Shown here piece by piece: positions 37,201-45,618 of a DNA stretch of 64,000 nucleotides. The position numbers and the translations under genes are program-made. The DNA lies in assembly GCF_014905175.1 (NCBI RefSeq), contig NC_057791.1:434001-498000 (forward strand). The letters run 5' to 3'. The stretch is from Aphidius gifuensis (taxonomy: Eukaryota; Arthropoda; Insecta; Hymenoptera; Braconidae). Under the pieces are notes generated by a model that was not told where the DNA came from, searched no databases, and worked only from the letters and a program-made list of their open reading frames with translations. Each line of letters opens with the position of its first letter. The stretch's first letter is position 1.

Positions 37201-40200
37201 CAAGAAAAATATTTATTTTATAATTTTTTTCTTTTGGTCGACACTGCAAACAAGTGTTTCATTACCAAGCTGTATATTTATTCCAATATGTAAACAAGAA
37301 AAGATGGTTGAACAGAGAATTTTTAAATAAATCATAAAATGAATATATAAATTGTCTGATTTTTTATAGATAATTGAGTAATAACGAAAAAATTTTTAAT
37401 CAGTATATTTTATAATTAAGTCGGTTATTCCCAGTCAAGATAATTATAAAAAAAAAAAATGAAATCATATTCAAGCGAGATAATGATGATTAATTATTTT
37501 TAAAATTATTTTTCCCCGATTTTATATTTATATTTTTTTATGTAATAAAGTTTTGTCAATAGTATACACTACATAGATAATACTATTGTGAAACTAATTT
37601 ATGTCTGGCAAGTCTCAGGCATCATCGTCAACTCATTCTCATCAATAATACCACAAGAGATAGCCCAAAGGCTTCTCCCCTGGCCTTTCACCCCTATTAA
37701 CACTTTATCGAATACCACAAAATTTACGAGAACCAAACTCTCAAGAATCTTATATATACTGGCTTCATTATTAAGCCCAATTCAACCATAGAAGCCAACT
37801 TTTCAAGCGACAAATTATCAAACAACCACAATATAATAAAATTAATTAATTAAAAATTTTTATAAAAAATATATCACAACAAAAGTTTCAACAACCAAGC
37901 ATGCAATATAAAAATGAATTTTGAAAATTGCTCAAACATTTTTAGAAGCTTACAGATAACAATCAAATAGTCAAGAATTCTTGAAAATCGTTATACCATC
38001 ACCATCACATAGAATAAGAAAAGTTTAAATAAAAAATAAAAAAAATAAAATAGGAGGGGAACAATGATCGGGCGTTACCGAACCAACCGATAAAATCGGA
38101 AATTATCAGGAAAGTCTACATTGTATATAGTACATATATACTTGATTTAACTTTTTGTAACATTAACGACTTTTACTACTACCACCACTTCTTCTATTAT
38201 ATATATAAAATTTGAAGATGACTAAAATCTTGGCATTATTGATAGAGTCTTTGTACATAAAAAGATAAATGCAGACTATTTTATGCCAAATATAGAGATG
38301 ATGATCTCAAAATCATACAACTTTAAATTGCATCTAGATAAAATTTACTTTTTTCGAAATTCAATAATAAATTATTATTATATTTTTAATTAAACAATGC
38401 AAATATGTCAAATGATTTTTTTTTAAATGTATAAAAATGTACAATTGAGTGTACTTGAAAATAGTCATTTAAATAAAAATTGGTATACAGTAAAATGGCC
38501 AGAGAATGGATAAGTGAGCATAAACGTAAATTTATGTTGGTGCTTTAAAATCCATACACAGACATATACATATAATGTCTATCTATCTGTGTGTGTGTAT
38601 AAAATGTACAATGCACATCTGCCACACACAAATACATGCAAATTAATTTATATCTGCATATTGGCCAACTGAACGTGACAGGAGATTCTGATGAATCTTG
38701 ATCTCTATGAAAATGAAAAATAAAATTTTCTTTGACATTTATGAATATTAAATTGACTTGTAATATTAATAGCAATACTAAATATAATTTTAAATGGAAA
38801 ATTTAATTATGATTTTTTATAAATAACCATGTGGGTCATTTAAACTAAATATTTTTCTTTTCATCAAAAACAAATATACTTATATAAATTGTTTGATATT
38901 TGATTATTTTTTTTTTTTTATTCGAAAATTGACTTGGTTTTATATTTAGAAAATCAAATTCTTTATACAAATCTAAACATCTGTTGGTATCAATATGATC
39001 ACACACATTTTAATATTAAATTCATTCAAATATTATGCGAGTGTGTTTAACCGGTTTTAAATTATTTATTAAAACCCACTCACACACAGACACTGGTATC
39101 GTAAAATAATCGAGATAATATTATTTTCTTGAATGGAAAAGAGAAAAACCAAGTTATATATTAATAAATAAATAAATATAGATACAGTTGGTGTGTTGGT
39201 AACGACACTCTAGAGAATTTAATAAATAAAATGACATAAAATGCAGAAAAAAAAATAAAATACTTCAATACATTTTGCCTCTCTCTATTATTGACTGTAT
39301 GTATTTTATTTTTTGAAAAATTGAAGGGGATGATATAACAAAACTCTGTCCAACAATTCAAGTCATTATTTTAGATTTTTTCTTTGTAAATTTTAGCTTT
39401 TGAGGGGAATGATTATTTGAGCAAAAAAAATGTACCATGTGTTTGAATTTGAATTGCCGTTAGAAAAAAACCCCCGAGGGGTGTAAATTTTTCTTAAAAA
39501 ATAAAGAGGAATACATCAGAGGCACACTGGCAAATTTAGCCAAGCCCTTTTAATATTTTTTTTTTTTTTTTTTTTTCTATTATAAACACAGTGTAACACA
39601 AACTATAGTAAATTCTTAAATATAGGTAAAGTTCCCCTCTTGATTTATATATTTTTTGGCTGCAGCCACAGAGACATAGACACACACACACCCCCCTAAT
39701 CCACCCACACTCTTGTTAAAATGCATTTTAACTATTTTTATAATATATAATTTAAAAAACATATTTTTATGTTTTTTATGAAATTTAATTTCGACCTCAT
39801 TATCAAATAGACTCAACAAAAGTTTACTTGTTTCTTTTTTTATTTTAAAATACTTGACAATATTTATTGTGAAATAAATATATGTATTAATAATTTTGTG
39901 ATTATTTAAATTTATATTTAAAATGTCAAATTGGATAAAAAAATAATAAATATAGAGATAAATCCATATGGGTGTTTTTTAGTAGAAAAATTATTTAAGG
40001 CTTATCTACTTGAGTGTCGAAGGTGATTTAAAAAAATTGAGTAAAGTGTTTTTATAAATAATATATGATAATTATTTAAATTTCACAAAAATATATTTAA
40101 ACAATTTATTATTTAATTTTGGAGCAATTTTTTTATTTTTTGGAGTAAAATTTTGGCATGATTAAATTTAGATAGATAAATAAATTTTTATTTTTTTAAT

Positions 40201-40300
40201 TTTTTTGTATTTAATTTACCTCATTTAAAGCGGCAGCATTACACCCGACGAAGATGACGGCTGCACAAGCAAAAATACAGTAGTATATCCTCGGCTGCAT
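16250..40300 (-). CDS. Sdc: Syndecan, transmembrane heparan-sulfate proteoglycan
   Basis: Four coding exons joined in frame: 40300-40220 (27 codons, phase 0), 17480-17300, 16867-16523 and 16431-16250; 262 aa. Exon 1, MQPRIYYCIFACAAVIFVGC, is a signal peptide. Exon 2 is acidic with DGSGQ and EASGSGFGPDDED, the Ser-Gly plus acid pattern used for glycosaminoglycan attachment. Exon 3 is a Gly- and Pro-rich, unordered ectodomain. Exon 4 carries the membrane helix VIGGAVVGLLCAILVVMFIV, then the syndecan tail: C1 RMRKKDEGSY, a variable part, and C2 ending EFYA, the PDZ-binding end. Syndecans hold growth and guidance factors (Slit in flies) at the cell surface and link to the cytoskeleton. Intron 1 is about 22.7 kb. 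The exon 1 assignment rests on signal-peptide character, donor, phase and the absence of another candidate; an alternative mini-exon is noted separately. Confidence 0.9.
16868..17299 (-). other. Syndecan intron between exons 2 and 3
   Basis: 432 nt, AT-rich, with a GT donor at 17299 and an AG acceptor at 16869-16868. A short tandem ACAATATATAGATA occurs twice (about 17199-17224). Nothing else seen. Confidence 0.8.
19048..19075 (-). other. Possible 28-nt alternative Syndecan exon
   Basis: On the minus strand TTTTTTAG precedes GAGTGTCC and the segment ends ACGCAG/GTCAGT, so both splice sites look good. It reads G-SVLRRVNTQ and enters exon 2 (KQSNLK) in phase 0, but it would need an upstream exon ending in phase 2. 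The known signal-peptide exon ends in phase 0 and would hit a stop. So it would have to serve an unseen alternative first exon, or be a chance splice-like palindrome. Confidence 0.2.
19697..19708 (+). promoter_or_regulatory. CTCF-like motif in Syndecan intron 1
   Basis: CCACTAGGGGCA, close to the CTCF core CCASYAGRKGGC (one clear mismatch). It lies within a GC-richer patch of an otherwise AT-rich intron. Confidence 0.3.
23095..23260. other. GC-richer island within Syndecan intron 1
   Basis: About 165 bp near 50% GC (by eye) in strongly AT-rich surroundings, with CCGGTGG, TCCGGCG, CCGGCGACAGCTGTCC and GATCGACGG. A minus-strand open frame crosses it but has no donor site that would make it an exon. 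Candidate enhancer, alternative promoter or old insertion; not resolved. Confidence 0.3.
30358..30385. repeat. 12-bp perfect stem-loop in Syndecan intron 1
   Basis: TCAGCAATTCTT (30358-30369), loop CCAG, AAGAATTGCTGA (30374-30385). Pairing continues outward with one mismatch for about seven more bases. Confidence 0.8.
33678..33700. repeat. 8-bp perfect stem-loop in Syndecan intron 1
   Basis: TGGGGTTA (33678-33685), loop AACTCGA, TAACCCCA (33693-33700). Confidence 0.6.
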
Positions 40301-40842
40301 CCTTGCGTGTTTATTTTAAATAAAATAAAAAAAAATAAAAAAAAAATCTCCTTAAATCAATCACCAAAGAGACCTCAAACACGAGGCCAAATAATACACT
40401 TTATTTAAATATTATATAATATTTATTACAACATTTATTTTTAAATGAAATTATTAATAATTAAATAAATATTAAAAAAATTATCTCTTTTGGAGCAACA
40501 ACGCGAACAAACACACTACACTGATCGATGATTCGTGAGACACTGAATAAACGATGGCGCTACAATCGTTGGCATTTTCCTCTCTCTCTCCTCTCTCTTT
40601 TTTCCAAGAGAGAAATGGGAAACGCGAGAGAGGAGAGACGAGAGAAAATTAAAAAAAAAAAAAATTATTTATCAGAAGCCATTGATGGTGATGGTGACGA
40701 CTCACTGTGGACCCGCCAAGAAATACCATGTTTAATTTTATTTTTTTTTGCAATTTATTATTTTTTAATGATTATCCTAATTGCCATCTGGACAATTAAC
40801 ATCATTGAAAAGAAAAAAAAAAATTGTAGGATTATTTTAAGC
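40301..40842 (-). promoter_or_regulatory. Syndecan 5' flank with GAGA-type elements
   Basis: About 540 bp between the Syndecan start codon and the stop of the upstream IF1-like gene. It contains a CT-rich tract (40579-40598) and a matching GA-rich tract (40626-40645); 40585-40597 and 40626-40638 are exact 13-bp reverse complements. GAGAG repeats are binding sites of GAGA factor/Trithorax-like in flies. The 111-codon plus-strand frame here is compositionally a low-complexity shadow. Confidence 0.4.
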
Positions 40843-41260
40843 TTAGGTTTTTTTATTTTTTAATTCAATATCTTTATCAAGATTATTTAGAAATCTCATT
40901 GTTTCGTCAATGTCACGATTGTACACTTCAATTTTATGTTGCATTGAACGAACTTTATTTTTCATACTTCTAACTTCATCTTGGGTTTTTTTACGTAATA
41001 ATTCAAGTAGTTCTTTGTCCTGTTATTTAATTGCAATTATTAATTGATCATTGCTTATGGAAATTATTGATTTACCTGTCTGTAGTAATAGTCACTCTCG
41101 TAGGCAATATTTTTATCGAAAAATTTATCTTGTTTACTTTTGTTGCTTAACATCCTAAAACTTAATCAGTTATTTTTAATAATCAAAAATATATAATGAC
41201 ATTAATTTAAACTTACAAGTTGGTGTGAGTTACACAACTTGTTAATCCTCGACGCAGCAT
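40843..41260 (-). CDS. Diverged mitochondrial ATPase inhibitor (IF1-like) paralogue
   Basis: Three short exons, 41260-41217, 41154-41076 and 41019-40843, join in frame to 99 aa. The N-terminus MLRRGLTSCVTHTN is Arg-rich, hydroxylated and without acids, like a mitochondrial presequence. The middle, AYESDYYYRQDKELLELLRK, matches the IF1 inhibitory region (A.ED.Y.Y..QK..L..L.). A long charged helix follows (DEVRSMKNKVRSMQHKIE...). IF1 blocks reversal of F1F0-ATP synthase when the matrix acidifies. This copy lacks the Gly-rich linker and most of the His residues that give IF1 its pH response. Both introns have the same phases as in the neighbouring canonical gene, and intron 2 falls at the same codon (after ..YxYxQ), so it is a tandem duplicate. 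Function is inferred only from homology; the divergence suggests a changed role. Confidence 0.75.
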
Positions 41261-41613
41261 ATTTATCCAAATATTTTTGTTTATAAAAAAATTAAATTAC
41301 ATATTTATTTGCGCTAATTTTGACATGTTTATTATTCAAAATTTATAATAAACAATAAACAAATGAATAGGATTTCTTGAATGAATTAATAATTTTCAAT
41401 TTAAAGAAAGAAAAAAATATATATTTTTTTTTGTTTTTAAGAAGCTATGACATTTTGTTTAACAATAATAATACAATATTTATTTTTTATAGCAAAAAAA
41501 GAAAGAAATTATTGTATATTTGAGTTAAATCGTTGTTGACGAATGAATTTTACGAAAAAAAAAAATATAAAGAAAATAGAAAAATTAAGCTGTTATTAAT
41601 TACAAATACAGAT

Positions 41614-42374
41614 TTATTTTTTTTCCATGTTGCCAATTCTTTCCTTGTGACGGGCGATAGCTTCTTGGTGACGTTTTATTTGTTCCTCATGAAATGATAT
41701 TTCATCATGAAGTCCATCACGAATATTTTGAAGTTGTTGTTTTTGCTAAAAAAAATAATTAAATAACAAACAATTAGTTTAATGAATTTTTAACTAATTT
41801 TTTTGTTTAAAAATTCATACCTGATTGTAAAAATACTGATCTTCATGAGCAGCTTCCATTTTACCAAATGATCCACCAGCTGAACGAATTGAACCACCAC
41901 CACCACCTCCTTTACCAGCACCAGATCCAGCTTCACCAGCCATTCTGACTTGGCTATTAATAAAAACACAACAAATATTAGTAAAAATAACTTTTCATCA
42001 TTGCAAAATTCTTGGCAAATATGTGTTACATAATAATGACTGCTTATCATTGAATTAAAATATTACCAGCTTTGGATTATAAAATGATAATAAACTCTGA
42101 TTGAGTCTAAAGTGTTAATCAAAATGATGATGCAAATAAAAACAACATTTATTTATATAAATGATTTTTTTTTTATTTTAAACAATTGCGACGTTGAAAC
42201 ATTGACAAGTGTATTTCATCATCATGTCGTTGTCGTCATCAATAAATTAACCGGCTTCTTCATCAATGATTATTTGTTGTAATATACATTTTGAATTAAA
42301 TAATTAATTAATTTAAATTATATTTACCTCAATGATGCCATTTGGCGAGAAATTATTGTTGCAGCACGTTGCAT
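41614..42374 (-). CDS. Mitochondrial ATP synthase inhibitor IF1 (canonical)
   Basis: Exons 42374-42328, 41953-41821 and 41745-41614 join in frame to 103 aa. MQRAATIISRQMASLSQVR is a mitochondrial targeting sequence. Then come GSGAGKGGGGGGSIRSAGG, the Gly-rich segment of insect IF1, and FGKMEAAHEDQYFYNQQKQQ, the inhibitory helix that enters F1-ATPase. The His-rich coiled coil ISFHEEQIKRHQEAIARHKE, which controls dimer/tetramer change with pH, ends the protein. IF1 acts in the mitochondrial matrix to stop wasteful ATP hydrolysis when the proton gradient falls. Introns are in phase 2 and phase 0. The diverged copy begins 354 bp downstream in the same orientation. Confidence 0.92.
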
Positions 42375-42752
42375 TTTCACAATTAATATTGTTAAATTAA
42401 CAGAACAGTCTAGACAATTGTATGACAATTTTTGTAATAATAATAATATCTAATAATCATAAATTGTTAATCATGAAGAATGGAAAATTCATCAGCTGTT
42501 AAAAGTACAAATGTCAAACTAAAGAGGCACCACATACTGGAGTTTTGTTAGCAAACTAAATTGTGTTTTTTTTTCATACGTGTAATAATTAATTAATTAA
42601 TTAAGATTTATAATTATTATATATAAATATATCCAATTTTTAAATTACAAAATAAACAATTGAAATTTTCCTGAATTTTTATTTATGGTTGTTTCTGGTA
42701 CAAAGTAAATATGCTAGTAGCTAATAATACAATAAATAAAAAAATAATTTAA
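42375..42752 (-). other. IF1 promoter region / 3' flank of the recombinase-derived gene
   Basis: 378 bp separating two minus-strand genes. It holds the IF1 5' leader (near 42375-42420) and, at the right, AT-rich sequence with TAATTAATTAATTAATTAAG (about 42586-42605). No exon seen. Confidence 0.5.
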
Positions 42753-44501
42753 TTACAATGAATAATTATTAGCCTTGGCTTTAATTAGCTTGATATTAAT
42801 TTCTGAATAATTTAAATCATTACGTGCTGTTTGCAATTGAATTTCAGCTCTTTCAAGCTGAAGATTTAAAATTTTTAATTTTATTTCATGCTCTTTTTTG
42901 GCATAATTATTATCATCATCATCATTTTTATTTGTTTGTTTGTCAGTTATTATATCATTTATTAATGATTGTGTTGTTTTTTTAATTGTCGTAACATTAT
43001 TTTGAATTTCATCAATTTTTTCAGAACAATTTGTTGATAAAGTATTTACGATATTTTCTGATGAATTATTATCATTTTCAATAATTGTAATATCATCACA
43101 AAGCTCATCTTTGATTTCTGTTAATTCTGCTGAAGATATTAATTTTATTAATTGATTATCATTCAAAGTATTTGACTCTTCTCTATTTGTTTCATCAGAA
43201 AAGTAATTATTGCACTTTGAAAAGTGATAATTTGTTTCTTGTGAAGTTGGTATTGATGTTGAAAAATTATCATGACATTGTGATGATGATGACGATGATG
43301 ATGGTGTTGGTGTTGGTGGTGTTAAATCACTTATATTTAATGGATCAACATCTAGACTGTCAATATTTGTGTTGGTAATTGTTTCATTAATTTTTAGATT
43401 CTCATCCTTAACAACTGGTGTTGTTTGTACAACAATTTTTTGATAAATATTTGATGATGATGTCGTTGGTGATGTTGGTGATGTTGGTGATGAAAAAGAA
43501 TTACGTTTTCCAGTAGAACTTTGAATACAAGCTATTTTAGAATTTTTTTGGCTTCCAATATGTTTAATACGTTTTGCAAATAACGAAGTACTTGTTGAAC
43601 GAATACCATGTCCTGTATACATTTCTGGTTTTTCTAATTTTAAGAATTTAGCTATTTGACATGGCCACTTGGAAATTTTATTTTTACCAATTGGTTGCTT
43701 TGTGCATTTTCCATGTTGATAATTTAAAAATAATCTTGATGTATCTGTATTTTGTGGACGTAAGTCAACATATTTTTTAATGTTGTTACTCCATACTCCT
43801 TTGTGTGTAAACACACGATTAGTTTGATTTACCTTGTTGAATAGTGTTATTGTTAATTTATTATTTCCAAAATATTTTATATTTTTAAGTTCTAATGCCC
43901 ATAAATCAGTTCCTCGACAAACACCAGTTACACCCAATATCATTCCAACCTGTTAAATAAATTTAAATTAATATTAATTACATAAATCCATACAAATTTT
44001 TTATTTTTTTATTTTTTCACTTACTTTATGAGCTAAATATAAATAATCTGGAGCTGTGTCAATGAATTTTTTAATTTCATTTACTTTAAAAACTGATGAT
44101 TTTTTTGGCTTATAGCCTAGTTCATTTTGTTTTAAAAAATGCATGACTTGTTCATAATGACCAATGTCAATTGTATGATATTTTTTAATTGTTATTTTGA
44201 GTCTAGTAAATATTGCTTTCAGTGTAATTGGTGAATATATTTTTTTAACATCTTCAAAATACAATAGTAACACATCTTCTGACCAACCTGTGATGTTATT
44301 TGATTTTTTCCACGTTTGTAAATTATTGTATGTTCTTAAATATGCATCCTTTGATTTTTTTGGTATATCATTATCATCATCATCATCCTCAACATCCTCA
44401 ACATCCTCAATGTCCACGACTATCTGTTCGTGTCGAGCAAAATCATTGATGGTTATTGTTGGACAATTGTCAGCTACTTCTTCACTTGTGTCAATCTCCA
44501 T
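42753..44501 (-). CDS. Tyrosine-recombinase-derived protein (Crypton/DIRS-like), probably domesticated
   Basis: Two exons, 44501-44025 and 43949-42753, join in phase 0 to 557 aa. The N-terminal ~45 residues are acidic. Residues about 48-140 resemble the SAM-like core-binding domain of tyrosine recombinases (SEDVLLLYFEDVKKIYSPIT, then GYKPKKSSVF). The catalytic-type domain follows: VTGVCRGTDLWALEL holds the first catalytic Arg, SRLFLNYQHGKC the conserved central motif, and YTGHGIRSTSTSLF the HxxR box. After that the usual H/W-and-Tyr segment (family HGGWKSST...Y) is replaced by KNSKIACIQSST, with no fitting Tyr. Residues about 330-557 are Ser/Thr/Asn/Asp-rich with a terminal coiled coil (EHEIKLKILNLQLERAEIQL). 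Retained DNA-binding parts, a lost nucleophile and a spliced gene with a host-like tail suggest a DNA-binding host protein. No terminal repeats of a transposon are visible. Confidence 0.7.
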
Positions 44502-44661
44502 TATTTTTTATACAACTTATAAACAATTTAAATATTATAAAGCTGGTTATTATAATCAACAATTGCATACACAATTATTTAAGAGGTTGTGTACATAAAT
44601 AGTACATGAAATTTCTAGAGATGTCTCTCATATCAGTCGTAAAATTTTTATATACAAGACG

Positions 44662-44669
44662 TGACGTCA
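44662..44669. promoter_or_regulatory. CRE palindrome TGACGTCA
   Basis: Perfect CREB/ATF site 161 bp upstream of the recombinase-derived gene's ATG. Confidence 0.35.
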
Positions 44670-44863
44670 TTTATAATTAATTTAATTAATTTTTTTCAAG
44701 CACATTATTTGAGTCTGGATATGAATTTTTTTTATTAAAATTTTATTCAATATAAATTATTATTAATTTACAAATTAATAAAGTTTAATTTATATTTTTT
44801 TAATTCTAATGTATTTCGAAATTTATGTAAAATTTCTAACTACAATTATAGTAATTTTTCTAC

Positions 44864-44888
44864 AGGTGTAAATGATAAATTTACACCT
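44864..44888. repeat. 10-bp perfect inverted repeat with T-box-like half sites
   Basis: AGGTGTAAAT (44864-44873), GATAA, ATTTACACCT (44879-44888). AGGTGT is the core of T-box sites; the two copies face each other. Confidence 0.5.
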
Positions 44889-45496
44889 ATTTTTTTAAAT
44901 TTCTCTCCTTTATTTAATTTAACATAATGAAAAATAATTTATATTTATTCAATTATTAGGGTGAAATTGTAAATGTGATATATTTCCATCACTATTTATT
45001 AGTAATTTATTGCATAATTAAATTATTTTTCTATATATTCAAATATAATGACTCGTTGTTTTTAGTTAATTATTTTTAATATTAAAATCGAGTATATGCA
45101 ATTTTTTTTCTCATATATGTGTGAGTATTTTATTACTGTTTCCGAGCAAAACCACTATCACCACCACTTGCTGTATGATGGTCAACATGTTAAACTTGAT
45201 TTCAGTCTGCACCCCCAAGTAACAGTATACAGATTGGAGTTGATGGTCTTCATTCAAAAAAATTAAAATCAATATAAATAATTATTATTTTTAAAAAGTG
45301 CTCTAAATAATAAATTAATATATATTTTTAAACATGTTATATTTTGATAATAAAAAAGTAAGTGAATTTTTTTTATTTTAATAATTGGAATAGTCATAAA
45401 ATTTATATATTTAAAATACACACAGATAAAATAAATTAAAGTAATAAAATTTGATGAAAGAATTTTGCATTAACTGGAAGATAATATTAATTCACA

Positions 45497-45529
45497 AATA
45501 CATGTATTCAATAATAAAATACATGTATT
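45497..45529. promoter_or_regulatory. Two identical 12-bp palindromes 21 bp apart
   Basis: AATACATGTATT at 45497-45508 and again at 45518-45529. The repeat distance is 21 bp, two turns of the helix, about 90 bp before the ABCG start codon. Confidence 0.45.
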
Positions 45530-45600
45530 GTGGTTTCTTCTTGTTTTCAACATTCGTTCCAAGACACTGCACCAGTTAACTTATAAAATTAATTTTATTT

Positions 45601-45615
45601 CTCTCTCTCTCTCTC
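45601..45615 (+). repeat. CT dinucleotide run next to the ABCG start codon
   Basis: (CT)7C followed by AAGATG; the start codon is at 45619. GAGA-type site or pyrimidine-rich leader. Confidence 0.6.
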
Positions 45616-45618
45616 AAG

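Larger units (their letters stand above)
17481..40219 (-). other. Syndecan intron 1 (~22.7 kb)
   Basis: Between the signal-peptide exon donor (GAG/GTAAAT) and the exon 2 acceptor (TTATAG/AAACAG). Extremely AT-rich with long homopolymers; the open frames here are short and made of Phe, Tyr, Ile and Lys. Exceptions worth noting are GC-richer islands at about 17700-17790, 19040-19076, 19650-19710 and 23095-23260. There are also palindromes at 19027-19069, 30358-30385 and 33678-33700, a GT run near 35523-35540, and a few TGACGTCA sites (for example about 30623 and 32637). No second gene or transposon is recognisable. Long first introns in developmental genes often carry enhancers; that is inference here. 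Confidence 0.75.
44502..45618. promoter_or_regulatory. Divergent intergenic region recombinase-derived gene / ABCG gene
   Basis: About 1.1 kb with both promoters. It holds a full CRE palindrome TGACGTCA (44662-44669), a 10-bp inverted repeat with AGGTGTAA ends (44864-44888), a pair of 12-bp palindromes (45497-45529) and a CT run directly before the ABCG start. No exon seen. Confidence 0.5.

Noticed and set aside
37588..37791. 67-codon frame in Syndecan intron 1 with less biased composition
   Set aside because: No recognisable domain and no convincing splice sites around it; at most a conserved non-coding patch.
16980..40200. Search for a transposon, provirus or second gene filling the Syndecan intron
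   Set aside because: No reverse transcriptase, integrase, transposase or capsid-like motifs, and no long terminal or inverted repeats were seen.
40528..40863. 111-codon plus-strand frame by the Syndecan promoter
   Set aside because: It overlaps GA/CT-rich tracts and the 3' end of the IF1-like gene on the other strand; no recognisable domain.
42753..44501. Interpretation as a nudivirus/bracovirus integrase
   Set aside because: Core-binding and HxxR motifs agree better with the insect Crypton/DIRS-like recombinase group, the gene is spliced, and no other viral gene lies nearby.
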